Below, piece after piece: positions 22,982 to 34,301 of a DNA stretch of 64,000 nucleotides. The stretch lies in NCBI GenBank assembly GCA_021464415.1, contig CM038467.1, forward strand, positions 30,869,248 through 30,933,247, in the 5' to 3' direction. Every line of letters starts with the position of its first letter. The first letter of the stretch is position 1. The position numbers were made by a program, and so were the translations under genes. The notes below the pieces were generated by a model, which worked only from the letters and a program-made list of their open reading frames with translations, did no database searches and was not told the origin of the DNA. This DNA is from Lonicera japonica. Lineage: Eukaryota; Streptophyta; Magnoliopsida; Dipsacales; Caprifoliaceae.

Positions 22982-23398
22982 ATGGATAGAAAAAGAATGA
23001 AGAGGAAGGAGATGGATGATCATGATGATGATGAAGAAGAAGGAGAAGAAGAGAAGATGGAGAAATTCTTCGCTTTGATAAGAAGTACGCGAGAGGTGCG
23101 CAAGCTCATTATGAGTGCATCATATAAATCTGAGCCACCAGAGAGACAGAAGAATATAAATGATAATAATGAAGAGAAGCCGGCTCCAGCCGGAGCATGG
23201 AGACCTGTGTTCCGGCCGGAGGATTTCATGGAGGACGGTGGTATTGCGACGGTCATCCAAGATCAAGCGGGCCCGTCTAGGAGAGAAGTAAAAGACAAAG
23301 AGAGTGAAGAGGAAAATAAAGAGAATGATGAAAAGAATGAAGGTGATGATGAGAAAGGAAGGGATGATGATAGTTTGAACCTTAAGCTTTCTTTGTAA
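22982..23398 (+). CDS. NIMIN: NIMIN (NIM1/NPR1-interacting) protein, copy 2
   Basis: 138 residues, single exon, tandem paralogue of the gene at 15051. It keeps the same modules: basic start (KRMKRK), Asp/Glu tract, EKMEKFFALIRSTREVRKL, AWRPVFRPEDFME with the EDF motif, acidic C-terminal half and the terminal EAR motif LNLKLSL. The middle linker is longer than in copy 1 (an insert after SASYKSE), while the Glu run is shorter. I chose ATG 22982 because it follows the TATA box at 22915 by about 60 bp and matches the copy 1 start region; ATG 22928 is open but lies in the expected leader, and ATG 22997 is also possible. Probably a salicylate-responsive modulator of NPR1. Both copies look intact. 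Confidence 0.9.
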   Translation: MDRKRMKRKEMDDHDDDEEEGEEEKMEKFFALIRSTREVRKLIMSASYKSEPPERQKNINDNNEEKPAPAGAWRPVFRPEDFMEDGGIATVIQDQAGPSRREVKDKESEEENKENDEKNEGDDEKGRDDDSLNLKLSL

Positions 23399-24309
23399 TA
23401 ATGAGGTTTATGGAAAATATAGTACAAGCATTACTTAAAAATGGTCTAGAGACAGCTTATGTTTTAATGGGTGCATCATTTTGTTTGATAACATTCAATT
23501 TTAGTTTCTCAATATATTGATGTAAATTGGACCTTGATCAATCCCTAATTAATTTAGTCTTAATTAATGTCAGCTAGTATTATTACTGCATGTGTTACAA
23601 GACTAATATACAACAACACATTTATTTTTATGTGCTCTAAAATATATTATGTATGGGTGGTTGTAGTGAAATAATTTTTAGAAAATTGACAGTTTATTTA
23701 ACTGTTTGTAGCTTTATAAAAATAAAATAATGATTAAGAAAATACTTTTCGCCGTTTGACTACGAGGATAAAAGTATTTTTAAATGGATCCTATTGTGTT
23801 TGTGAAAAGTATGATATTTTATATTCACATGATACTTTACACTTAATAATTAGTAATGACGTGTTGTGATTTTGTTTGTTCTTAAAATAATAACGCACCA
23901 CGTGTTACGAATTTGATAAGAGAAAAAAAAAATGGCAGTGTTAACAAATATTTTATGAATCATAAATATCAGTACCTCAATTTTTTTTTTATTCTTTCGG
24001 AGTATGAAAAGTGAATTAAGTTTACATTTGTGAGTATGCCACAATGGTCTTTTGACCATGCATCAAATGGAAAAGTCATTAAAACTGTACACATGAGAGA
24101 GACACCACGAGTTAAAAATAGAAAGTTACTATTGCAAAAATAATAATAATTTAAAAATAATGAAATTGAGATAGCTTAATCTGACATAAAATTATTACTT
24201 TAACATCAGTATCTTCTTACAAACATTAATTTTTATAAATTCTCACACCTCAAATCAATTTTGTTAGTTTAAAATCAAATGTATTATTTTATTTTCACAT
24301 CTAAATTAG
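23399..24309. other. NIMIN copy 2 3' flank
   Basis: 23399-23530 and about 23850-23915 match the flank of NIMIN copy 1. The rest is AT-rich with no gene. Confidence 0.55.
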
Positions 24310-24730
24310 GTGTGTATCTTTTAGCTTCCGCCCATATTTAACATAACTACTTATGTCGGTAAGGCGAATTGATCGACGAGTTAATATGGCCGGCTGGCTT
24401 TTCATTTGTGGAGGCAACTTGATAGAGGAAGAGGCTTGAATTAAAGAGAAATCCCGTCTTTCGGCGGATCTTTCAAAATCATGCTTCGCAATCAAGCTAG
24501 AAAAAGATTAAGCGAGTGTTGTCTTAATGAAATCGCTGATAGTATAGTAAAACATTTATTCCTTAATGTCGCTACCTGCTTATAACTAAAAGTTAGTAGC
24601 GAGACTTTTATTCTACCGCCCTATCTAGTAAGAGCCTTTAAAGCTATGTTTAGCGTAATCAATAGTTGGGCTCGGCTTTATTGAAGAAGGGACGGAGTCT
24701 TAACTACCACACAACTATTATACCACTAGT
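24310..24730. other. Possible organellar (mitochondrial) DNA insert
   Basis: A 420-bp patch with balanced composition, lacking the A/T runs of its surroundings (GCTTCCGCCC, GGCGAATTGATCGACGAG, CTACCGCCCTATCTAG, GCTCGGCTTTATTGAAG). It reads like plant mitochondrial intergenic DNA, but I cannot match it to a known locus. It has no gene. Confidence 0.35.
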
Positions 24731-25053
24731 ACTTTACGAGTGGATCAAATACTCTATTAATCATTTAAAAAATATCTTACATTTAAACTATACAATTTTA
24801 TATCTCTTATATATTTTCAAGATTTAAAAATTATTGTCCTTTATTATATAGATAAACTAATTTTATCATTTGCAATATAGTTAAATATTAATACTTGTCA
24901 ATATCATAAATTAAATTTTCAGAGTTTGCTATACTAAGGTTGCAACATATTACTTGTAAATTATATTTAGCTTTGAAGAAAAATATAAGACCAAAGATTT
25001 TTATTTTTTTTTAACAAGTGCACCTGGAAAAATTTGAATACAAGATTTCCTGC

Positions 25054-25057
<4 letters not shown>

Positions 25058-25088
<31 letters not shown>
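25058..25088. repeat. (AT)n microsatellite
   Basis: About 15 perfect AT units, the longest dinucleotide run in the window. Confidence 0.9.
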
Positions 25089-25091
<3 letters not shown>

Positions 25092-25570
25092 CTCTTACAA
25101 GAATTTAGTGAACAACTAAGCCAACTTTGTAGGACCATAGATTGTTGATGCAAATGAAAATGTCGCAATTTATTTTTACTCCATTTTTTCTATTTTGATA
25201 TATACCAATTGCACATTTTAAAATAATACAATTAATTTTCAAATTTTATTTCTTATATTAACCTAAAAAACATAAAGGTGATATTTAATTGATGTTTTGA
25301 GTTGAATTTTTAAAATATAATATCTAATAAAATTTAAAAGTAGGTTAAAAAGTGAATTTAAATTTTATTTACGCAAATACTTTTTGACATTGAATATTGC
25401 TATACCGGCACTTTTCAATTGAAAGAATCACATGAAAACAAAGTGAAACCTATTTGATGGTGTGTTGTCTAATCTGGGTCCTACCGAACAACAGGAGTCC
25501 CACGGTTAATTGTTTATTTCACACAATTATGTGTGAACACAACCACCGTGTGCATGGAATCACACGCCGG

Positions 25571-25850
25571 TGTTAATAGAAAAAGTACCTTAACATCCCA
25601 TGTGTAATTCACGTATGACACGTTATTTTTAATGCGTAAGAGTGCTGCGGTATTCACGTGTAGTATTAACTACTACTCCTTTCGTCTTATAAAGATACTC
25701 CTTTCGTCTTATAAAATAGTGGATGTCAATAGAAAAAGTATCTTAACATCCTGCGTGTAATTCACGTATAACACATCACTTTTGATGTGGAAGAGTGTTG
25801 TAGTATTTACGTGCAGTATTAACTACTACTTCCTCCGTCCCACAAAGAGT
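25571..25850. repeat. Direct duplication of about 127 bp
   Basis: About 25571-25697 and 25724-25850 share GAAAAAGTAYCTTAACATCC, TGTAATTCACGTAT and GTATTAACTACTACT at an offset of 153 bp. The end of each copy reaches the left terminus of a Stowaway-like sequence. Diverged copies, no coding content. Confidence 0.75.
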
Positions 25851-27273
25851 AGTCCATTATTTATTTTCACACAAATTAAAATAAGTATCAATTAATGTAA
25901 TTGAAAATATAAATCTACACTCCCTTTACCTAATTTACTCCTATTTAATAAACTCACTAATTTATTTTTATTTAAATATCCATTACATTAAGGGTGATTT
26001 TATTTCTATTCACCAAATCTTGCAGTTAATCCACGTTGTTAAGTTAATCCGCATTACATATTAAGTTAATCCGCGTGCGTGGATGAACTGACAAAAAAAT
26101 ATTATAAATTTAATTTTATAAATATTATTTTAAATAATAATTTAATATGAAAATATCTACTAAATTAATAAGTATAACCACTTTAAAAATTTAGATGGGT
26201 AAATTTTAATTAACTTTGCAATAAAATAACAAAAACAAAATTTAACCCTTTCCCCTTACGGTTTTAACGATTCTCCCAGTGTCTCTTTTTCTTCTTCTTC
26301 TTCTTCCCACTATCACTCTTCTTCTTCTTCTTCTTCATCCTATCACAAACCCTAGATTAGTTTCATATTCTTTAAATCATCAAATCTGTATTCCAACCTT
26401 AGAAACTCACACCCACAATTTCGAAAATCTTGAACTAATTAGGTTTTTGTATTATGTAAGTTTAACTCACAATACGGAAGATTAAAAATTTAAATTATAC
26501 CAAGTTTCTTATATCATGTCTAACTTTCAGACTAAATACTTATATTATTAATTATAATGTTGGGGGTTCCAAAAGATTAATGAATAAAAAAATTATAAAT
26601 TACTGGATAAGGTCTATTTGCAATGCAAGCTGAAAAAGTTGGTCATCCCCTCTTATATATGTATGATACACACTATATATACTTGGTCATTCTTTCACTC
26701 TATTTTCGTGTGTGTGTGTGAGAGAGAGAGATAGAGAGAATGGCATCTATTCGATCAACACAAGCGCAGAAGTAACCCTAAACCGTTCAAACTTTTTTAA
26801 ACGTAAAATAAATTTAATTAAAAGGAATTATATTTAGATTAGGAATGTTAATTTAAAGGAATTATATTTAGATTAGGAATGTTAATAAAAAAGGAATCTA
26901 AAGTTATACAATTATAATTTAATTAAAATTGATGAATATACTAATCAATTTTAAAAAGGATAATTTTGTGAAACTTCATTTAAAATTTTCAGAATTTAAG
27001 GGTGGATTAACTGCAAAATTTGGTGAATAGAAACAAAATCACCCTTACATTAATTAGGGGAATTTAACTCATTGGAATCAGTATTGAATGTTCACATTGG
27101 ATGAGAATTTGGAAAGTTTTTTAGAACATTAATTTTTTTTTCCTTTACCCCATACTACTTTACTCTAATAAAATGGGTATATTTGGAATATATATTTTTA
27201 AATATGAAAAGTGGACTATAATTTGGGACGGATGTAAAATGAATAGTGAACTATCTTCGCGGGACGGAGGGAG
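25829..27273. mobile_element. Stowaway-like MITE split by a nested insertion
   Basis: Left end CTTCCTCCGTCCCACAAAG, right end CGCGGGACGGAGGGAG, flanked by TA at 25827-25828 and 27274-27275. Without the nested 1054-bp element and one target copy the outer element is about 390 bp. Confidence 0.7.
25991..27044. mobile_element. Non-autonomous hAT-like element nested in Stowaway
   Basis: 1054 bp flanked by the 8-bp direct repeat TTACATTA (25983-25990 and 27045-27052). The terminal inverted repeats are about 43 bp: the left end begins AGGGTGATTTTATTTCTATT and the right end is its inverse complement with few changes. An 8-bp duplication fits hAT elements. The interior has no transposase. Its 26265-26420 part (CTT repeats, then AAACCCTAG) and 26700-26775 part (GT/GA repeats, then an ATG) look like leader sequences of plant genes, possibly captured. 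The frame at 26279-26485 arises from the CTT repeats and is not counted as a gene. Confidence 0.75.
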
Positions 27274-27682
27274 TATTTCTTATTTTTATATGTCTTAAAT
27301 TAACATTCTTATTTTGGTTGTTATTATTTTAAAATAATTATCTATATTATTAAAAAAAAATACAACTTTAAAAATATGTGATACAATTTTACTATCACAA
27401 TATTCACAATATTAAACGAATATATCATCCATCATGTGGTACAACTTTCAAAAGTAGTACTATATTATAGTACAGAGATAGTTAGTTTGATAATATATAT
27501 ACTCTCTTATTTTAATTATTAATGTATGTAAAAAAATATTTTAAACATAATTCATACCAAAAAATACTAATTATTTTATTTTGTAAATTTATATGTTAAA
27601 TGTTTTTGCCGACTACAAATTGAAGGTTAATCTATACAATAAGGGGTAACGATTTTTAAATCTTAAAAATATATAAGAAATA

Positions 27683-27959
27683 ATCCCTCCGTCCTAATTT
27701 AATTGTCCACTATTCTATTTATAGATGTCCCAAAATAGTTGTCCACTTTCCACATTTACTATGTCAATAATTATAACAATTTTTTTATTTTCAACATTAT
27801 CCTTTAAGCTCCCCACACTTTTTTTATTTTGGGTCCCGTCACCTTTTTTATTAAAAAAAAAAGTAAAGGACATTTTAAAAAATAAATATTTTCTCTTAGA
27901 GTAATTATTATGTCTCTTTAATTTTTTTAAATGTGACAATCAAATTAGGACGGAGAAAG
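27683..27959. mobile_element. Stowaway-like MITE
   Basis: Left end ATCCCTCCGTCCTAATTTAA, right end TCAAATTAGGACGGAGAAAG, flanked by TA (27681-27682, 27960-27961). About 277 bp. The frame at 27715-27939 lies wholly inside and is not a gene. Confidence 0.7.
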
Positions 27960-28128
27960 TATGTAATTATGTGATGAAGATTTAAGTTGTTTTTTAAATT
28001 GAAGATAATGACTTTAACACGAATTACAAGTTAATTAGTATAATAAGGGGTAATGATTTTTAAATTTTGAAAATACATAATAAAAAATATAAAATTATGT
28101 AACTAAAATTTAAAATATTTTTAAATAA

Positions 28129-28411
28129 GGGTGGTGATGTTGGCACCCCCAAAATCTTTTGAAAACATTCACACTTTTCATTCGGTCCTTAACAACCGAA
28201 TAATGTATACGTTATTCGGTTGTGAAGGACCGAATATAAACTTGCAAAAATTTAAAAAAACTTGAAAATATCTTACTCGGTTGTCAAGAACCGAATATAT
28301 AAACCTATATTCGGTCCTCAACAACCGAATAATAGACTTTACTCGGTTGCGAATGACCGAATTAAAGTAAGAATGTTACCAAGTATTTTTAGGGTGCCAA
28401 CATCAGTACCC
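28129..28411. mobile_element. hAT-like MITE with 8-bp target duplication
   Basis: 283 bp flanked by perfect TTAAATAA (28121-28128 and 28412-28419). 20-bp terminal inverted repeats: GGGTGGTGATGTTGGCACCC on the left; the right end reads GGGTACTGATGTTGGCACCC when reverse complemented. The interior holds four inverted pairs of ATTCGGTNNTNAACAACCGA-like motifs (28170-28365), typical of subterminal transposase-binding repeats. No coding capacity. Confidence 0.85.
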
Positions 28412-28419
28412 TTAAATAA

Positions 28420-29955
28420 GTTGACACTGCTTTTCACGCGTTAAGACCTAATAAATTAATATTCTCTGCAAGAGCCAAGAGGCAGCAAGGCAACGTATAT
28501 CGCGTGAGAGGAGAACGATAAAGGTAGTACGGAAATGATGCAACTGATCTTTTTCTCTGTTTGATTTTAAAATGAAACGAATCTTATATGTTTTTTTTTT
28601 ATTTAATTTAAATTTCTTTTGAAAAAAAAGAAGAAGAATCTTTATTTAATTTAAATTTTTTAATTTAATTTAATCTTCTATGTATTTTTTAAATTTCTTT
28701 TTGTTTTGATAAGAGTCTTTGTTTCAAATAAAATAAATCTCGTAGAGTGTGGAATAGATATTACAACCTTCCAAATGGAAGCTGGTGTATCTTTTTTTAC
28801 CGGTGATAGTGTGCAATTTTTACATATATATAATTAAAAAAATGGAAAATTAGTAAAACGATATGTCATTTAGTAAAAAATTAATGATTAAGCATGATTT
28901 TTTTTATATGGTAAGGATTTGAATCTGTTTCATTAATTATACTGTCTAATTGTCATTTTTTTGAAAACTAAGTTTGAAGGAGTAAAATTACAAGAGTACT
29001 ACTTTTATTGATTATTGATATTATTAAAATAATGTACAACTTTATAAACATATTTTATAATTTCTCAAAGTAGTATTATATATGCTATGGTAAAAGTATA
29101 AAAGCTTTCGCAATAGAGATACCTTTAAAACTTTAGATAGTGTGAGAAATTAGATAAGTGGAAAAGTAGGGTGATATTATTGCTAAATCAACTATATTTA
29201 TTATTAGAGTAATATACAAATGTAGAAGAATACAATAAAACTTTTCAAGATTGGAACGTGTGACCTCTACATAGTGATAAACTTGACTAATCCAAATTAA
29301 GTTCTTTCAAGCCAATATGAATAACATAAAAATATTATAAAACATTAGGTTATTAACATCTTCATCAAAAAGTAAGAGAGAAAAAATTGAGAAAAAATAT
29401 GTGCAATATATATAGAATATTCTATAAAAAAAAAATTACAGAAAAATTGAGAAAACATATAGAATAATTGAATTTGTAAAACAAAAACTCGAATTATTCT
29501 ATAAAAATTTAAATAATTACAAAAGTGTCATTGAACTTCAACATGTGCAATATAGTAGCAAAACTGCATACTTTGAAAAAACGGCCCAAATTTGCAAACT
29601 TCAAAAATATAGTAAAAGGTCCAACATAATTTAAGATTACTACATAGGACCCCAAATCCATTGTCCAACAAGAGAATTTTGAAGGAATATAAAATATTGA
29701 ACAAGGTATAATTGAGCTTTAAAAGAAAAAAAATATAAAAAAAATTGGTGTAAATATAGTAAAATATCCTTGTAACTAATCTAAATTTGTATAGATAACC
29801 CTTAAGTGCATTGGACAGAAAGTAGGTGACTTTACAATGAAATCAATGCTTGAACTCAATAGAACAATCATCTTGAATTATATAATGATTCTATTTAATT
29901 TCTTAAATTATTTACAGGGTAGTCAATTCCAACGATGTTATCAAATTAAATTACA
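28420..29955. other. Intergenic DNA 3' of the UGT gene
   Basis: Strongly AT-rich with long A and T runs. No gene, RNA gene or clear element was recognised. Confidence 0.5.
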
Positions 29956-32900
29956 TTATCGAGTGTTATTCATCACATCATGAATGAGAATCTTGAGAGA
30001 TGTGTACGATGACCCACCTTCGCCCACAGTTAACTTGCTCTTCTCCCTCATCGCCGCCACCTTCTTCCTCACCTCATTCGTCCCATCCATCATCCTTTTT
30101 ATCCCCACCTCTATCTCTCTCGCGCTCACAATTTTCTCAACTTTGTCATCTTTCAACGCGTTATAATCTAATGTTATCTCCGTCGCCAGTCCCATCTCTC
30201 TTGCTAACTGAAATGCATTTAGTTGTTGCTCTGCGAACAAAGGCCACGTTGTTATCGGCACGCCACACCACAGACTCTCTAATATCGAGTTCCACCCGCA
30301 GTGAGACAGGAAACCTCCTATGGCTACATGTGACAACACGGTGAATTGGGGTGCCCATCCAACCACTTTGCCGATCTTTGCAGTGCGATCCAAGAACCCT
30401 TCGGGCAGTACCTCATCGTGGGTCGTGTACTCACTGGGAAAATCCATGGGCTTGTCCACTGGTGGTGGTCGTCTTAGAGCCCAAATGAATCGATATCCAG
30501 CAAACTCGAGCCCAAGTGCTATCTCTCTAACCTACAAAGTTTTTTAATTTAAAAAAGCCCAAAAACAGTGTATTATATATATAAATTGGAGACAATGACG
30601 TAGACAGATAAAATTTGGTAAAAATAATATAATAATTATGGAGATTATTTTCACCAAATTTTATCTAAAAATAATGGTCAGTCATATTTAAAGAACACAA
30701 AACTGATTCTTAAAAGATTGGGACCGTGGATATGTATAACATACGACCAAAATCGCACGTATTAGATACTTCTTTAATACGTAGCATTCAAGATATATTA
30801 AGTACATATTGCAATTCCATTATTTAAACAATATTGTATATAACTAAGGTTCAAACCTTATGTGAAGTTATGTGGCACTTTTGCCATTTTATTTTATGAC
30901 CTCGCCCCTTTCTTTTTGTCCTTAAATTTATGTAAAGGCTAACACTCGACCCATTGTTAAAGAAGGGTTAATTGAAAATTTGAATAATTCTATCGATCGC
31001 TTGTGTATAAATTTATATTCACCTGTTCCATGACAAAGCTGCCCATGCTCCCGAAGCACACAAACACCACTGACGACGGTGGCTGGTCGTCGAGCCATTT
31101 CATAATAGACTCGGATTTTTCCTCCTCGTGTTGGGCTCGGTTGAGGATGGGTCCGACTGCGTAGATTGGTGGGATTTGCGCTTTACCATACAAAGATGTA
31201 TTATTTTTCGACGAGAAAGACTTGAGCGCATGGGATTCTAGCTCCATGAAAGTATTTACGACAATTCCTTTTGCTTTTCGATACCCACGAGCGTAATGGA
31301 GGAACCTAGTGTTCCATATTTCATGGTCCATTAAGGGAGTTGGTAACACGGTCAATGGGACCGGAATTACAAAGGCAGGGGTAACCAAATCGGTGTTGGA
31401 TTTGATTAAATCGGTGATGTGGTTGCGGTGGTGCTCGTCCCGGAGGCTTTGGAAGTGGAGGATTAGACCTAAAAAGGCTGCACCGGAGGTGAAGTAAACG
31501 TAGGTGGGGACTTCGAACTCATCGGCCACATCGATCATGGTGGTGCATAGAGTGTCGACGAAGAACCCGCCAAGTCTATTGGACGGAAGAGTGAACATTA
31601 GTTGGGTGACAACATCCTTAACCTATAGAAAAATATTTAATACAATATTTAGAATGATTATTCGATGCTAACCAAATTCAATTAGCTAGTGACAAAATAC
31701 TTTAGACGGAAATTTATGTTTGAGTTAGTAACATTTTTGATCCTTGAAGTATGTTACTAGTCTACTTTTGTTCTTAATGTTTCGATTTGACCGCATTAGA
31801 CCCTAAAGTTTAGAAATTGTACCAATGTAATCCATTTGGTAATTTCTGTTAAGTTTTTAACGGAATTAATATGCGGGGGTCCATATGATTTTTTTTCCAC
31901 TTTTTTGGTGAGATTTTGCATGGCTATTTTGGTCATCGAGATGGCCGAATTTGAAAAACTATTTGAGCCACTTTAGTCTTTAGATATCTTTGAAAAAGTA
32001 TTTAGCAACAAACCCACTTTTTCTTTCTCTAAACCTATTTTATCCGTATAATTTACATTCAAATCATTTTACTCATTATCTATTGGAAATTTAAGGGGTG
32101 TCAAACTCAGTTGTGACCTAATTATTCTTTTAAATTTTTTTTTAAAAATTATTTTTGCTTAATCTTTTAAAAACTTAATTTTTTGAAATATATAATTGAT
32201 GGATGTTAAAAGTAAAATGGTTGATCAAGTTTATTGAAGTCGATATCCTTGAGAATGGATACTATTATCTTGTGCTTTACTTTTAGTATCCCTCAATTAT
32301 ATTATATATATATTTCCAAAAAAAATAAGTTTTTAAAAGATTAAACAAAAAAATTTTTAAAAAAATAAAAAATAAGAATTAGGTCACAATTGGGTTTGAC
32401 AATCATTAAATTTGCAATAGATAAATTGTACAAAATGATCTAATTAAATATAAATTATACGGAGAAAACAACCTTAGAGATAGAAAAAGTGGGTTACAAT
32501 GCTTAAATTTATTATATTTGTGAGACAGAGTAACTAATGTGACTCAAATAATTAATTTTTAAAGCATAATTTTTTCCTCGGGATTCTAACTCATGAGTTT
32601 CTTGAGTCTATCACAAAAAGAATTTCGAGAGTTACAATTTTTCAGTTTTACAATTTTTCAGTTTAACATTTTTTCAAATTCGTTCATTTAGAGGTCTGAA
32701 ATTGTGACACAAAACCTCACTAAAAAAGTGGAAAATAAATCATATGACCCCACGAGTGTTAATTATGTTGACAACTTAATGGAAGTTAACAATTGAACTA
32801 CATTGAAACAATTTCTAAATTTTGATGTTCAATGTGTCCAAATCGAAACATCAGGGATAAAAGTGAGACTAATAGCATACTTTGGAGGTCAAAAGTGTTA

Positions 32901-34301
32901 CTAACGTACTCTTTGTTTCATCGAATAATGTATCCTTTTAATGTTAAAGTTATAATATGCGGATCGTCGCAAAAGTTGTAGTAGCGAAACTCACAATTTT
33001 GTCACCATATACTTTTATAGTATGTGACCATGTCATAACAAAATATTTTTTCATTAATGTAATTTGTGACAAAAACATATTTTAGTGCCAATTTTATTTT
33101 GTTACTAAAACTTTATGTTAGTGTGCCACGTGGTGTCCAAACATGTTTTCCTACACATCAACTAATCCTTGCTCGCAGTAGAGCAAATAGCTGGCCATTT
33201 GAAGATTTTGTAGTTGTTAGGATTTGACATAAGGAGCTCCCAATCGAATATAGAGATGAATCCAGTGTCACTACTATTGGGCCACTTTTGATGGTTAGTT
33301 AGAGTAGTGAATTCTTTTAACGTGTACTAGTATACACATCAAGTGAATATGCTATGGTATTCAAGGGTGGACCCAAGAATTTTCCAAGGGGTGTGCTAAA
33401 ATTTAGCAAATGAGTGAGCTTATACTAACTTTTTTTTTCTTTTTAAAATGCTAGTGGGTTTTTCAAAATTTTCACTAGGCTTAAACCCACCCTATCCCTC
33501 CTTGAGTCCATCTCTGATAGTAGGTATTTTAGAAAAAGTTTAGTTAAGAGCCAAGAGGTGCTTTAGTCGTTAAGTATTCTTGTCTCCCCTGGGGCATCTA
33601 TTCCCTCCCCTCCGTCTTCAACAATCACGGTCCTACTCAATTGCTTTATGCCATTCATAGCAAGGATTAAATTGGACAATATTTTTTTTCCCAAATTAGG
33701 CTCTTTTAACATATTAGAAGTTGTTGGGGAAGGAAAAAGATAAAAAAAAAAACCATATTAGAAGTTGACCAAAAAATATGGGGATTAAGTACGTACACCA
33801 CACACACGTGCGCGCACAAACACACACACACACACATATATATATATAATCAAACTTGGAAGAGGCTTAAAATGATTTTTCATACCTCTATACCACTACA
33901 TCAATACCGTGTCATAATTATAAGTAACCCTGAATATTTATAACATAATATTAATATTTTGTAATGTTGAATGTTTTTTCACTAACCTGAGGTTTTCGAT
34001 ATTCTAGGAGTTGATTCATGAAGACCCCTCGATTGGTAGAACTAAACTCTGAGATCTCACTCGTTGGAGGGAGGTGGAGGTGGAGGAACCGGAAGCGGCC
34101 ATGGGTGGCAGAGGAAGCGTCAGCCGCCAGCGAGTCAACTAAGTTAGGATCGGCGGGATCAAAAGGGAGTTTCATGAGGAGGAATGTGATGTAGAGTTTT
34201 TGGTCTTCATCACTTTGAACCATGACCTTTGCCATCTCAATAGATTGCATAATGTGCCGTAATAATGGTGAAGCAATGAAAATAAACTCCACATTTGCCA
34301 T
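29956..34301 (-). CDS. UDP-glycosyltransferase, UGT71-type
   Basis: Family 1 glycosyltransferase that moves sugar from UDP-glucose to small acceptors (flavonoids, lignans, terpenoids, hormones) in the cytosol. Exons, minus strand: 34301-33987 (ATG), 31622-31023, 30531-29956 (stop), giving 496 residues, near the family norm. Both introns are GT-AG and phase 0. N-terminal acceptor domain with His16 in SPLLRHIMQS; UGT71 members usually have PSPGVGH here, so the glycines before His are lost. FFVDTLCTTMIDVA and YFTSGAAFLGL are typical UGT71 text. C-terminal PSPG box at about residues 364-407 (WAPQ, HCGWNS, GVP, then AEQ), with the Gln that favours UDP-glucose. The acceptor cannot be predicted. Two introns are unusual for this mostly intron-poor group. 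The frame is intact, so probably functional. Confidence 0.92.
30532..31022 (-). other. UGT intron 2 (491 bp)
   Basis: Starts GTGAAT after CAG and ends TTTGTAG before GTT (minus strand). AT-rich. 30600-30680 shares ACCAAATTTTATC-type text with the repeats near 9620 and 10380. No gene. Confidence 0.75.
31724..32905. mobile_element. 1.2-kb foldback (long inverted repeat) element in UGT intron 1
   Basis: The two halves are diverged inverse complements along most of their length. Outer ends GTTAGTAACATTTTTGA and TCAAAAGTGTTACTAAC; further pairs are ATGTTTCGATTTG / CAAATCGAAACAT and CCATATGATTTTTTTTCCAC / GTGGAAAATAAATCATATG. The centre is near 32250-32300. No transposase frame and no clear target duplication. 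Long-TIR, non-coding form suggests a Mutator-like or foldback MITE. Confidence 0.75.
32906..33986 (-). other. Remainder of UGT intron 1
   Basis: AT-rich intron DNA. A CA/TA microsatellite lies at about 33797-33848. 33540-33660 weakly resembles a tRNA-derived SINE but lacks a clear B box and target duplication. The intron starts GTTAGT at 33986 (minus strand). Confidence 0.5.

Noticed and set aside
33540..33660. Second SINE candidate (AGCCAAGAGGTGCTTTAGTC)
   Set aside because: Only an A-box-like stretch; no B box, tail or target duplication.
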